Part shown: in pieces, positions 8,544 through 17,225 of the stretch
How positions within the stretch are numbered: the first letter of the stretch is position 1
Layout of the letters: each line of letters begins with the position of its first letter
Assembly: GCA_020635725.1 (NCBI GenBank)
Contig: JACJZF010000002.1
Location: forward strand, 186,001-250,000
Direction: 5' to 3'
Origin: Flavobacteriales bacterium
Lineage (GTDB): Bacteria > Bacteroidota > Bacteroidia > Flavobacteriales_F > PHOS-HE28
Length of the DNA: 64,000 nucleotides
Translations under genes and position numbers: made by a program
The notes under the pieces: model-generated
The model's input: only the letters and a program-made list of their open reading frames with translations
Database searches by the model: none
What the model was told of the DNA's origin: nothing

Positions 8544-9645
8544 GGTGATGATATCCGGTGGCGGCACCGGAGGCCACATCTTCCCGGCGATCGCCATCGC
8601 GCAGGCCGTGCGCGAACGGGAGCCCGATGCGCGTTTCCTATTCGTGGGCGCTGAAGGAAAGATGGAGATGCAGAAGGTGCCGGCGGCGGGCTTCGCCATC
8701 GAGGGCCTGCCGATCCGTGGCTTCCAGCGCGGCAGCGTGCTGAAGAACCTCGGCCTGCCGTGGCGCCTGTTGCGCAGCATGCTCAAGGCCCGGTCTCTGG
8801 TACGCAGCTTCAAGCCGCAAGTAGCCGTGGGCGTGGGTGGTTATGCCAGTGGTCCGTTGCTGGCGGCGGCGCAGCGCATGAATGTGCCCACCTTGATCCA
8901 GGAGCAGAACAGCTTCCCGGGCAAGACGAATATCCACCTGGCGAAGCGCGCCAAACGGATCTGCGTGGCGTACGCGGGCATGGAGAAGTACTTCCCGGCG
9001 GACCGCATCCTGCTCACCGGCAATCCGGTGCGCACCGATACCGTGAAGCTCACCGGCAAGAAACCGCGCGGGCTGGAGCATTTCGGTCTGCGCGATGATG
9101 CGCCCATCGTCTTCATCACCGGCGGCAGCTTGGGCGCGCGCGGCATCAACCGGGGTGTGGAAGCCGCGCTGCGCTTGTGGAAGGAGGCCGGCCTGCAAGT
9201 GGTATGGCAAACCGGAATGCCCTACTTCAAGCAGGCGCACGATGCCGCGGCGCGACTGGGCTACGCCGATTGCCATGTGCTCGAGTTCGTGGATCGCATG
9301 GATCTCGCGTATGCCGTGGCCGACCTTGTGGTGGCACGGGCTGGCGCGATGAGCATCAGCGAGCTCTGCATCGTGGCGAAGGCAGCGATCCTGGTGCCGC
9401 TGCCCACGGCCGCCGAGGACCACCAGACGCACAACGCCAGGGCCCTCACCGATGTCGGTGCCGCCGTGCTGCTGCGCGATGCCGATGCGCCCGCGGAGCT
9501 CGGTCCGAAGGTGATCGAGCTGGCGCGCGACCCACAAGCACTCGACCGCCTGCGACTGGCCATCGCGGGTCTTGCCACGCACGATGCGGCACAGGCCATC
9601 GCCGCGGAAGTGATCCGACTCGCACGCGCCCCGCAAGCGGGATGA
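8515..9645 (+). CDS. murG: UDP-GlcNAc:lipid I N-acetylglucosaminyltransferase
   Basis: MurG adds GlcNAc to lipid I on the cytoplasmic face of the inner membrane, yielding lipid II. The 376-residue GT-B enzyme opens with the glycine-rich SGGGTGGH loop at residues 14-21, then GGYASGP near 106, the QEQNSFPGK motif near 125, GGSLGARGIN near 203 and the UDP-GlcNAc site including AGAMSISEL near 277 and the PLPTAAEDHQTHNA stretch near 296. Starting at 8515 gives a 29-base overlap with ftsW; a later ATG at 8548 would cut off the first strand, so 8515 is preferred. Confidence 0.96.
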   Translation: MPSPAPRQLRVMISGGGTGGHIFPAIAIAQAVREREPDARFLFVGAEGKMEMQKVPAAGFAIEGLPIRGFQRGSVLKNLGLPWRLLRSMLKARSLVRSFKPQVAVGVGGYASGPLLAAAQRMNVPTLIQEQNSFPGKTNIHLAKRAKRICVAYAGMEKYFPADRILLTGNPVRTDTVKLTGKKPRGLEHFGLRDDAPIVFITGGSLGARGINRGVEAALRLWKEAGLQVVWQTGMPYFKQAHDAAARLGYADCHVLEFVDRMDLAYAVADLVVARAGAMSISELCIVAKAAILVPLPTAAEDHQTHNARALTDVGAAVLLRDADAPAELGPKVIELARDPQALDRLRLAIAGLATHDAAQAIAAEVIRLARAPQAG

Positions 9646-11030
9646 AACCCATGAGCACGCTCCACGGCAACCGTTTCTTCTTCATCGGCATCGGCGGCAT
9701 CGGCATGAGCGGCCTCGCGCGCTACTTCCGCAGGCGTGGCGCCCAGGTGGCCGGGTATGACCGCACGCCCAGCGATCTCACGAACCAATTGCAGCGCGAA
9801 GGGATCGCCGTGCAATTCAACGAGGATCCGCGCATGATCCCCGACGAATTCCGCGACGCGGCACCGGAAGAGATCATGGTGGTGCGCACGCCGGCCGTGC
9901 CGCTCTACAGTCCGTTGCTCGCGTACTGGGAGGGGAAGGGCGCTCGCATCCTCAAGCGTGCCGAGGTGCTGGGCCTGATCACGCGCGACAAGCCCACCAT
10001 CGCCGTGGCCGGTACGCACGGCAAGACCACCGTGAGCACCATGGTGGCGCACCTGCTCACGGCGGGCAAGGTGTCCTGCAACGCCTTCCTCGGTGGCATC
10101 GCGGCGAACTACGGCACCAATGTGCTGCTGAACGATGATGCGGTCGTGAACGTGGTCGAGGCCGATGAGTACGACCGCAGCTTCCTGAAGCTCTGTCCCG
10201 CGCAGAGCATCATCACGGCCATGGACCCGGATCACCTGGACATCTACGGCACGCCCGAGGCGATGTTCGAGGCGTACACGCAGTTCGCCATTCAATGCGA
10301 TGGCCCCGTGCTCGTGCACGAGCGCATCGCCGGCCACTTCGCTGATCGGAGCCAGATCGGCACCTATTCCATCGACAGCCGGGGCACGCCGCGCGCAGAG
10401 CATATCCGCGTGGAGGGTGGCGCTTACATCTTCGACCTGATCGCCGAGGGGCGTGAGCTCCGGGGTCTCCGCCTCGGAATGCCCGGCCGGCACAATGTGG
10501 AGAACGCCATCGCCGCCAGCACCGTGGCCCTTCGCATGGGCGTGTCCCCCGAGGCGCTGCGCGAAGGACTGGCCACTTTCCGAGGCGTGGCGCGACGCTT
10601 CGAGACCCGCATCCGCACGCCGCGCGTGGCGCTGATCGACGATTACGCCCACCATCCCAAGGAGCTCGACGCCTGCATCGGCAGCGTGCGCGAGCTCTAC
10701 CCCGGTCGCAAGGTCACCGGCATCTTCCAGCCGCACCTCTTCACGCGCACCCGCGACCTCGCGCCTGACTTCGCCCAGAGCCTCGCCCGGCTCGATGAGC
10801 TGCTGCTGCTCGATATCTACCCGGCACGCGAGGAAGCCCTCCCCGGCATCACCTCGGGCTGGCTCCTCGAACAAGTGCCTATGGATAAGAAGTCGCTCGT
10901 GGCCAAAGACGAGCTTGTGGATGCCCTTGCTTCGCGTGAGGTCGATGTCGTGGTCACCATGGGGGCCGGGGACATCGACCGTTTGGTGCCTCAGATCGAA
11001 CGCATGCTCAACGAACGCTTCAGGCCGTGA
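9642..11030 (+). CDS. murC: UDP-MurNAc:L-alanine ligase
   Basis: MurC attaches L-alanine to UDP-MurNAc, the first step of the stem peptide. The 462 residues contain the N-terminal GIGGIGMSGLA nucleotide loop near residue 16, the ATP loop GTHGKTTVS near 123, the EADEYDRSF motif near 173, and the C-terminal DDYAHHPKE segment near 334. The reading frame is open far upstream, but the ATG at 9642, overlapping the murG stop as ATGA, gives the usual length and the usual start of the family. The stop overlaps the GTG of ftsQ. Confidence 0.96.
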   Translation: MKPMSTLHGNRFFFIGIGGIGMSGLARYFRRRGAQVAGYDRTPSDLTNQLQREGIAVQFNEDPRMIPDEFRDAAPEEIMVVRTPAVPLYSPLLAYWEGKGARILKRAEVLGLITRDKPTIAVAGTHGKTTVSTMVAHLLTAGKVSCNAFLGGIAANYGTNVLLNDDAVVNVVEADEYDRSFLKLCPAQSIITAMDPDHLDIYGTPEAMFEAYTQFAIQCDGPVLVHERIAGHFADRSQIGTYSIDSRGTPRAEHIRVEGGAYIFDLIAEGRELRGLRLGMPGRHNVENAIAASTVALRMGVSPEALREGLATFRGVARRFETRIRTPRVALIDDYAHHPKELDACIGSVRELYPGRKVTGIFQPHLFTRTRDLAPDFAQSLARLDELLLLDIYPAREEALPGITSGWLLEQVPMDKKSLVAKDELVDALASREVDVVVTMGAGDIDRLVPQIERMLNERFRP

Positions 11031-11863
11031 AGAAGGCGAAGCAGCACGATACCACCCGGATCAAGCGGATCCTGCGACCGCTGGGCATCGCCGTGGGCGT
11101 GGCCTGCGTGCTGCTCACGCTCGGCTTCGTGGACCGCGCCACCGGCAGCACCCCCATCTCCGAGGTGGTGGTGAAGGTGCAGGGGCAGGAGGGCGTGCAC
11201 TTCATCGACGAGGCCGCCGTGCGCCGCGCCATCCTCGACCAGGGCATCGCGGTGCTGGGCGCCCCCAGCGGCGAGGTGGACCTCGCGGGGATCGAGGAGC
11301 GCCTCACCGGCATCCCCTGCGTGGCCTCGGCACAGGTCTACCACGACCTCGACGGCGCGCTGCATGTCAACGTGCGCCAGCGACAGCCCGTGGTGCGCGT
11401 GCTCAACGCCGATGGCACCAGCTTCTATATCGACCAGGAAGGCTGGACCATGCCGCTCGACGCCGATTACGCCGCACGCGTGCCCGTGGCCACCGGCTGG
11501 CTGCAGGAGCCCGGCGCCGTCAATGGCGTGTACAACGTGCACGCGGATGATTCGATCGCAGGGGCCACGCGCTCCGACGACATCCACCGGCTCGCGCTCT
11601 TCCTGCACCGGGATCCGCTCTGGCGCGCCCTGATCGACCAGATCGTGGTGACCGCCGACGGCGAGTTCGAGCTCGTGCCCACCGTGGGCAACAACCGCAT
11701 CCTGCTCGGCGACGGCAGCGGCCTCGAGCAGCGCTTCGCCAAGCTCCGCCTCTTCTACGCCGAGGGTATGCCCAAGGCCGATTGGCGCCGCTACGCCCGG
11801 ATTGACCTGCGCTTCAACGACCAGGTGGTCTGCACCAAACGCAACAACCCCAACGACCTGTGA
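11027..11863 (+). CDS. ftsQ: Cell division protein FtsQ
   Basis: FtsQ is the bitopic divisome scaffold that recruits FtsL and FtsB. The 278-residue protein has a short basic cytoplasmic start, a membrane segment at about 17-36, then a POTRA-like region (about 42-115) with the hydrophobic strand pattern of FtsQ, including a DGTSFYIDQEG-type segment near 127. It begins with GTG inside the murC stop and its own stop lies inside the ftsA start. Identification relies on topology, POTRA-like layout and position between murC and ftsA. Confidence 0.9.
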   Translation: MKKAKQHDTTRIKRILRPLGIAVGVACVLLTLGFVDRATGSTPISEVVVKVQGQEGVHFIDEAAVRRAILDQGIAVLGAPSGEVDLAGIEERLTGIPCVASAQVYHDLDGALHVNVRQRQPVVRVLNADGTSFYIDQEGWTMPLDADYAARVPVATGWLQEPGAVNGVYNVHADDSIAGATRSDDIHRLALFLHRDPLWRALIDQIVVTADGEFELVPTVGNNRILLGDGSGLEQRFAKLRLFYAEGMPKADWRRYARIDLRFNDQVVCTKRNNPNDL

Positions 11864-13161
11864 GCACCATCGAGAACACCCCCGATATCGTAGCCGGCCT
11901 GGATATCGGAACCACCAAGATCGCCTGCATCGTAGGCCGCCGAAACGCCCAGGGCAAGATCGAGATCCTGGGCATGGGCAAGGCCCGCAGCGAGGGCGTG
12001 AGCCGCGGCGTGGTGGCCAACATCCCCAAGACCGTCGACAGCATCAAGGCCGCCGTGAACGATGCCGCCGACATGGCCGGGGTGATCATCGAGACGGTGA
12101 ACGTAGGCATCGCGGGCCAGCACATCCGCAGCATGCAGCACCGCGGCATGAAGATGCGCCAGTCCATCGAGGAGGAGATCGCGCAGCTCGACATCGACCA
12201 GCTGATCGAGGAGACCCACCGCCTGGTGATGCCGCCGGGCGAGGAGATCATCCACGTGCTGCCGCAAGAGTATATCGTGGATAACGAGCAGGGCATCCCT
12301 GATCCCATCGGCATGAGTGGCATCCGCCTGGAGGCCAACTTCCACATCATCAGCGGGCAGGTCACCGCGGCGCGCAACATCAACAAGTGCGTGCACCGCG
12401 CGGGCCTCAATGTCACCGAGCTCATCCTCGAGCCCCTCGCCAGCGCCGAGGCCGTGCTCAGCCAGCAGGAGAAGGAGGCGGGCGTGGTGCTCGTGGACAT
12501 CGGCGGCGGCACCACCGACATCGCCATCTTCCTGGACAACATCATCCGCCACACGGCCGTGATCCCCTTCGGTGGCAACGTGGTCACCGAGGATATCCGC
12601 CAGGGCTGCGGCATCATGCGCGACCAGGCCGAGCTGCTCAAGACCAAGTTCGGCAGCGCCCTCGCCAAGGAGAACAAGGAGAACGAGGTGGTCTGCATCC
12701 CCGGTCTGCGCGGCCGCGAGCCCAAAGAGATCAGCCTGCGCATGCTCGCCGAGGTGATCCAGAGCCGCATGGAGGAGATCATCGAGCACATCCACTTCGA
12801 GATCCGCAACAGCGGCATCGAGAAGCAGCTCATCGCGGGCATCGTGCTCACCGGTGGCGGCGCGCAGCTCAAGCACCTGAAGCACCTCGTGGAGCTCATG
12901 ACCGGCATGGACGCCCGCATCGGCTACCCCAACGAGCACCTCGGCCCCAGCAAGCTCGAAGCCGTCACCAGCCCCCTCTACGCCACCGGCGTGGGCCTCG
13001 TGATGAAAGGCTTCGACCACCTGGACCGTACCCGCCAGCGCATGCCCGAGACCAACCGTAAGGCACCGGTGAAGGATCACAGCAAGGGCCGCCTCGGCTC
13101 CTTCTTCGCCAACGTGCTCAACGGCGCCCAAGACCTGCTCAACCCCGACGACGAAGCCTGA
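11860..13161 (+). CDS. ftsA: Cell division actin-like protein FtsA
   Basis: FtsA tethers FtsZ to the membrane and signals divisome activation. The 433 residues follow the actin/HSP70 fold: phosphate-1 loop GLDIGTTKIACIVG near residue 14, the family-specific 1C domain (about 85-165), phosphate-2 loop VDIGGGTTDIA near 212 and adenosine motif TGGGAQLKHL near 331. A C-terminal segment rich in Phe and Leu before the acidic end (about 408-428) is a candidate membrane-targeting helix. The start is GTG, overlapping the ftsQ stop as GTGA. ftsZ follows after 46 bases. Confidence 0.96.
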   Translation: MSTIENTPDIVAGLDIGTTKIACIVGRRNAQGKIEILGMGKARSEGVSRGVVANIPKTVDSIKAAVNDAADMAGVIIETVNVGIAGQHIRSMQHRGMKMRQSIEEEIAQLDIDQLIEETHRLVMPPGEEIIHVLPQEYIVDNEQGIPDPIGMSGIRLEANFHIISGQVTAARNINKCVHRAGLNVTELILEPLASAEAVLSQQEKEAGVVLVDIGGGTTDIAIFLDNIIRHTAVIPFGGNVVTEDIRQGCGIMRDQAELLKTKFGSALAKENKENEVVCIPGLRGREPKEISLRMLAEVIQSRMEEIIEHIHFEIRNSGIEKQLIAGIVLTGGGAQLKHLKHLVELMTGMDARIGYPNEHLGPSKLEAVTSPLYATGVGLVMKGFDHLDRTRQRMPETNRKAPVKDHSKGRLGSFFANVLNGAQDLLNPDDEA

Positions 13162-13207
13162 TCCGCTCGCAGCGAGCATTACCCGAACCCTCTCAAGACC
13201 CAACCCC

Positions 13208-14878
13208 ATGAAATTCGACCTTCCCAAGGAGCTGAGCTCGATCATCAAAGTGATCGGCGTGGGCGGTGGCGGCGGCAACGCTGTCAACCACATGTTCACC
13301 CAGGGCATCAAGGGCGTTGACTTCATCATCGCCAACACCGACCGCCAGGCCCTCGACGTCAGCCCCATTCCCGTGAAGCTCCAGCTCGGCCCCAGCCTCA
13401 CCGAGGGCCTCGGCGCCGGCAGCGTGCCCGATCGCGGCAAGGATGCCGCGCAGGAGAACCTCGACGAGATCAAGCAGCTGCTGAGCACGCGCACCAAGAT
13501 GCTCTTCATCACCGCCGGCATGGGCGGTGGCACCGGCACCGGTGCGGGTCCGGTGGTGGCCAGCATCGCCCGTGAGCTCGGCATCCTCACCGTCGGCATC
13601 GTCACCATGCCCTTCCAGTGGGAGGGCCGCAAGCGCAAGCAGCAGGCCATGGCCGGCATCGAGGAGCTGCGCAACGCCGTGGACACGCTGCTCGTGATCA
13701 ACAACGACCGCCTGCGCGACCAGTACGGCAACCTCAGCCTCGACAACGCCTTCGCGCACGCCGACAACGTGCTCACCACCGCGGCACGCGGCATCGCCGA
13801 GATCATCACCATGACCGGCAAGGTGAACGTCGACTTCGAGGACGTGAAGACCGTGATGACCCGCAGCGGCGTGGCCATCATGGGCATGGCCGAGACCGAG
13901 GGCGAGGACCGCGCGTTGCGCGCCGCGCAGGAGGCGCTCGATTCGCCGCTGCTCAACGACAACGACATCAGCGGCGCCAAGTTCGTCCTGCTGAACATCA
14001 CGCACGGCACGCGCGAGATCCTCATGGATGAGATCGATGAGATCACCGAGCACATCCAGAAAGCCGCAGGCAGCACCGCCGACGTGATCTGGGGCTACGG
14101 CAAGGATGAGAGCCTCGGCGAGAAGGTGCGCATCACCGTGATCGCCACCGGCTTCCAGACCAAGCCCGACACCGGCGATGGCCTGGCCCAGCGCGCCCAG
14201 CGCACCGTCATCCCTTTGGATGCCGATGTGCCCACCATGATCACGCAGCCCATCGCCAACCCGGTCACTGGCGCTTCGGCACCTGCCGCCCCCGCGCCGC
14301 CGCCTGCCGTGGAAGAGAGCGCCATCCCGGAGCCTTACCTCAAGACCAAGGAAGAGCCCAAGGCCGAGCCCAAGCCCGATACCGCCGTCACGCAGCGCTA
14401 CATCGAGTTCGAGGTGGAGCCGCTGGCATCGCGCGTGGTCACGCCTGAGCCCAAGCCCGTGTCCGAGGAGGAGGACAAAGTGGTGCACAGCCTGTACGAG
14501 GAGAACGGTGACGATGCCCCGGCCGGCACGGAGCAGGAGCCGCCTCAGGAAACCAGCCGTCCGGCGGCGCGCATGCAGGAGCCCGCGCAACCGGAGATCC
14601 GCGAAGCACGCGTTTCAACGAGCGACCACCAGTTGCGCGTGGAGGAGCGGCTCTCACGTGTTCGCGAGATGAACATGCGCATGCGCTCACCCAATGGCGT
14701 GGCCGAGTACGAGCGCGAGCCCGCATACCTCCGCAAGAAGGTGCAGCTCAACGAAGGACCCAAGAGCACGGATAGCAGCGTGAGCCGCTTCTCGCTCAAC
14801 GAGACCGTGGATGAGAACGGCGAGCGCCGTGTGACCCTCAGCAAGAACAACCCGCATCTGCACGACCGCGTCGACTGA
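13208..14878 (+). CDS. ftsZ: Cell division tubulin homologue FtsZ
   Basis: FtsZ is the GTPase that forms the Z ring. The 556-residue protein starts with the nucleotide-binding GVGGGGGNAVNHM stretch near residue 18, has the tubulin signature GGGTGTGAGP near 107-116, and the NNDRLRD and NVDFEDVKTVM segments of the core. A Pro/Glu-rich linker runs from about 325 to 490. The conserved C-terminal peptide (PAYLRKK) lies near residue 504 and is followed by another ~45 residues ending in HLHDRVD, a longer tail than in Proteobacteria. A strong terminator follows 18 bases after the stop, making ftsZ the end of the dcw transcript. Confidence 0.98.
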   Translation: MKFDLPKELSSIIKVIGVGGGGGNAVNHMFTQGIKGVDFIIANTDRQALDVSPIPVKLQLGPSLTEGLGAGSVPDRGKDAAQENLDEIKQLLSTRTKMLFITAGMGGGTGTGAGPVVASIARELGILTVGIVTMPFQWEGRKRKQQAMAGIEELRNAVDTLLVINNDRLRDQYGNLSLDNAFAHADNVLTTAARGIAEIITMTGKVNVDFEDVKTVMTRSGVAIMGMAETEGEDRALRAAQEALDSPLLNDNDISGAKFVLLNITHGTREILMDEIDEITEHIQKAAGSTADVIWGYGKDESLGEKVRITVIATGFQTKPDTGDGLAQRAQRTVIPLDADVPTMITQPIANPVTGASAPAAPAPPPAVEESAIPEPYLKTKEEPKAEPKPDTAVTQRYIEFEVEPLASRVVTPEPKPVSEEEDKVVHSLYEENGDDAPAGTEQEPPQETSRPAARMQEPAQPEIREARVSTSDHQLRVEERLSRVREMNMRMRSPNGVAEYEREPAYLRKKVQLNEGPKSTDSSVSRFSLNETVDENGERRVTLSKNNPHLHDRVD

Positions 14879-14896
14879 TCGACCGAGCACCTATTG

Positions 14897-14932
14897 GATC
14901 GGCCCCGGCATTGTCGGGGCCGATCCTGTTTT
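14897..14932 (+). terminator. Intrinsic terminator after ftsZ
   Basis: A perfect 11-bp stem (GATCGGCCCCG pairing with CGGGGCCGATC) with a 7-base loop at 14897-14925 is followed by CTGTTTT. This is a textbook rho-independent terminator 18 bases downstream of ftsZ, separating the division cluster from the YqeY-like gene. Confidence 0.9.
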
Positions 14933-14948
14933 GGGCGATCTTCAGCCC

Positions 14949-15401
14949 ATGAACCTGCAAGAACGCATCGACGCGGACATCAAGGCCGCCATGCTGGCCC
15001 GCGAGAAGGACAAGCTCAACGCGCTTCGCGCCATCAAGAGTGCCATCCTCTTGGAACTGACCAAGGACGGCGGCAGCGGGCTGGATGAAGCTGCGGGCAT
15101 GAGGATCCTGCAGAAGCTGTACAAGCAGCGCATGGAGAGCGCGGCCATCTACCATGAGCAGCAACGTCCGGAGCTGGCCGCGGAAGAGGAAGCGCAGGCC
15201 GATGTGATCGAGGCCTACCTGCCCAAGCGCATGGATGCCGCAGAGATGGAGGCGGCCGTGATCGCCCTCATCGGTGAACTTGGTGCCAACGGCATGAAGG
15301 ATATGGGCCGCGTGATGGGAGAGGCGAATAAGCGCCTGGCCGGAAAGGCTGATGGAAGCGCGGTAGCCGCGCTGGTGAAGAAATTACTGGGGGTGAGTTG
15401 A
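14949..15401 (+). CDS. YqeY/GatB-like domain protein
   Basis: This 150-residue cytoplasmic protein matches the YqeY family: an N-terminal helical domain starting LQERIDADIKAAM, a central block with YKQRMESAAIY-type residues, and a C-terminal tail domain (about 80-150) like the tRNA-binding end of GatB, including MKDMGRVMGEANKRL. The biochemical role is not settled; a link to transamidation of Glu-tRNA(Gln) is inferred from the shared domain. The ATG at 14949 sits just after the ftsZ terminator and fits the conserved start better than an upstream TTG. Confidence 0.9.
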   Translation: MNLQERIDADIKAAMLAREKDKLNALRAIKSAILLELTKDGGSGLDEAAGMRILQKLYKQRMESAAIYHEQQRPELAAEEEAQADVIEAYLPKRMDAAEMEAAVIALIGELGANGMKDMGRVMGEANKRLAGKADGSAVAALVKKLLGVS

Positions 15402-15422
15402 AGCTCAGCGCGAAGCGAACAG

Positions 15423-16520
15423 ATGAAGACCGTAATTCTCGGTGCTGGCGCATCGTATGATAGCGTTCATCAGTTTTTTGAGCGCTTTGACGGACATCAG
15501 TATCAACCCCCGCTCACAAACGGTCTCTTTCAGCTGATCCCGGAGTATGAAAAGCTCTATCAAGTATATCCCGGTGTACGCGCGCTGCTGAGTGAACTAC
15601 GTGCGGCTACCAATATCGAAGAGTATTTTCAAGAGCAATGGAATTTTGCCGTGAAGTATCGGGCAACAGAGCTCATGGCTCAATTGGTCAATGTTCAGTT
15701 CTACCTTCAGCAATTACTATTTGATTGTTCTCAGAAATGGAGCAACGCCGGTCCGAGCAACTACGACACAGTTGTGAGATGGGCCTATCGCTATTCTAAA
15801 AGCACTGGTGAGCCGGTCCAGTTTATCAGCTTCAACTATGACTTGTTGCTTGAAGGCGCGCTCAAACGTCAGTATGGTCTCCCTCAAGATGAGCTTTCTA
15901 TCGATGATTACGTCGCCAACGAAATCAAGTTATTGAAGCCTCATGGTTCTTGCAATTGGTATCGGACGTTTCGGGACCCTATCACAGCCCCGAATAAGTG
16001 GAGCTCCGCTCAGGCTCTATATCATTGGAAGTATGACCTGGATAAGATTGAATCCATGCTTAGTCCAGAGATTCATGCCGAGCCGAGGATTCGCAATCAC
16101 GCCTTAGAGCATGGGCAGAAAGGCTGGTTTCCTCAATTGGTCATCCCTCTGAGGGATAAGGACTCATTTGTGATGCCACCGCAGCACCTTCAAATAATGA
16201 AGAGACATCTGAGCGGGACAGATGAGGTCTTGGTGATAGGTTGGAAGGCCCAAGAACAGGAGTTCCAGAGAACACTCGCGGAATGTTGTGGAAATAGACA
16301 ACTGCGAGTGACATTAGTCTGCCATTCGAGTGGTAAGGCGGTACAGCGGACATTATCCTCTGTGTTGCCAAAAGCAACGTTCTCCATAAGAAACGAGGAC
16401 GCCGTGGTCTCACACGAGATGGAGAATGGAGACATTGGCAGTATGTCCCTAGGTCCTGGTGGATTTGCGTCCTATGTAATTAATGTCCAGAGTGGTAGGG
16501 TGCCAAATTTCTTCGGATAG
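15423..16520 (+). CDS. SIR2-like domain protein, possible antiphage NADase
   Basis: The 365-residue protein begins with the nucleotide-loop sequence VILGAGAS (residues 4-11) and carries other hallmarks of bacterial SIR2-like defence proteins: ISFNYDLLLE at 135-144 (N138 and D140), KPHGSCNW at 172-179 (H174), MPP at 251-253 and VIGWKAQEQEF at 271-281. Asn and His at these places are the NAD-hydrolysing residues in studied SIR2 defence effectors. Base composition is clearly more AT-rich than all neighbours and codon use differs, which suggests transfer. No partner or mobile gene is adjacent. An AbiH-like assignment is an alternative within the same broad fold group. It converges on the regulator gene 6 bases away. 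Confidence 0.75.
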   Translation: MKTVILGAGASYDSVHQFFERFDGHQYQPPLTNGLFQLIPEYEKLYQVYPGVRALLSELRAATNIEEYFQEQWNFAVKYRATELMAQLVNVQFYLQQLLFDCSQKWSNAGPSNYDTVVRWAYRYSKSTGEPVQFISFNYDLLLEGALKRQYGLPQDELSIDDYVANEIKLLKPHGSCNWYRTFRDPITAPNKWSSAQALYHWKYDLDKIESMLSPEIHAEPRIRNHALEHGQKGWFPQLVIPLRDKDSFVMPPQHLQIMKRHLSGTDEVLVIGWKAQEQEFQRTLAECCGNRQLRVTLVCHSSGKAVQRTLSSVLPKATFSIRNEDAVVSHEMENGDIGSMSLGPGGFASYVINVQSGRVPNFFG

Positions 16521-16526
16521 CTTGGT

Positions 16527-17225
16527 CTATTTATCCACCACCAGCTTGAATCCTACCCCGTGTACGTTCACGATCTGCACGTTGGGGTCGAGCTTCAGGT
16601 ACTTGCGTAGGCGGCTGATGAAGACATCGAGGCTGCGGCCGAGGAAGTAGGTGTCGTCGCCCCATACCATGTTGAGCACCAGCTCGCGCGGCAGCACCTG
16701 GTCGGCATGCAGGCAGAGGAGGCGCAGCACATCGGCTTCCTTCTTCGTGAGCTTGCGCTCCTCGGTGGGGTGGCTCAGCATGAGGTTGCGGTGATCGAAG
16801 GTGTAGTCGCCCACCTCGAACTGCTCGCGTGCGCGTGAGTCGTCGGTTTTGCCCAGCGTGCGGCGCAGGATGGCCTCCACGCGCAGCACCAGTTCCTCGT
16901 GGCTGAAAGGCTTCGTGAGGTAATCGTCACCACCGGCCTTGAAGCCCGCGATGCGGTCCTCGGTCTGGCTCTTCGCGGTGAGGAAGACGATGGGGACCTG
17001 CGCGTTGGTGAGGCGGATGTCCTCGGCGAGGCTGAAGCCGTCCTTGCCGGGCAGCATCACATCGAGCACGCAGAGGTCGTAGGGCTGCTCATTGAATTTC
17101 TTCAACCCCTCCTTGCCATCGCGGACCAGGTGCACGGTGTAGCCCTTGCGCTTCAGGGCGTCCTGCACCACGAATCCGAGGTTCATGTCGTCCTCCACGA
17201 GTAGGATGGTGGCTTTGTCGCTCAT
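16527..17225 (-). CDS. OmpR/PhoB-family response regulator
   Basis: This 232-residue transcription regulator has an N-terminal receiver domain with the acidic pair at 11-12, phospho-acceptor D55 and the conserved lysine K105 in DYLTKPF, and a C-terminal winged-helix DNA-binding domain (about 130-230) ending in VNVHGVGFKL. Its ATG overlaps the stop of the histidine kinase gene by four bases, so the two are one operon and almost certainly a cognate pair. The target genes are not evident from the window. Confidence 0.95.
   Translation of the reverse strand: MSDKATILLVEDDMNLGFVVQDALKRKGYTVHLVRDGKEGLKKFNEQPYDLCVLDVMLPGKDGFSLAEDIRLTNAQVPIVFLTAKSQTEDRIAGFKAGGDDYLTKPFSHEELVLRVEAILRRTLGKTDDSRAREQFEVGDYTFDHRNLMLSHPTEERKLTKKEADVLRLLCLHADQVLPRELVLNMVWGDDTYFLGRSLDVFISRLRKYLKLDPNVQIVNVHGVGFKLVVDK

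Noticed and set aside
9177..9641. N-terminal extension of murC over the murG end
   Set aside because: The extra 155 codons are Arg/Gly/Ala-rich frame-shadow of murG; ATG 9642 gives the family length.
11791..14076. 761-codon antisense frame over ftsA and ftsZ
   Set aside because: It spans two essential genes on the other strand and shows only low-complexity reverse-coding sequence.
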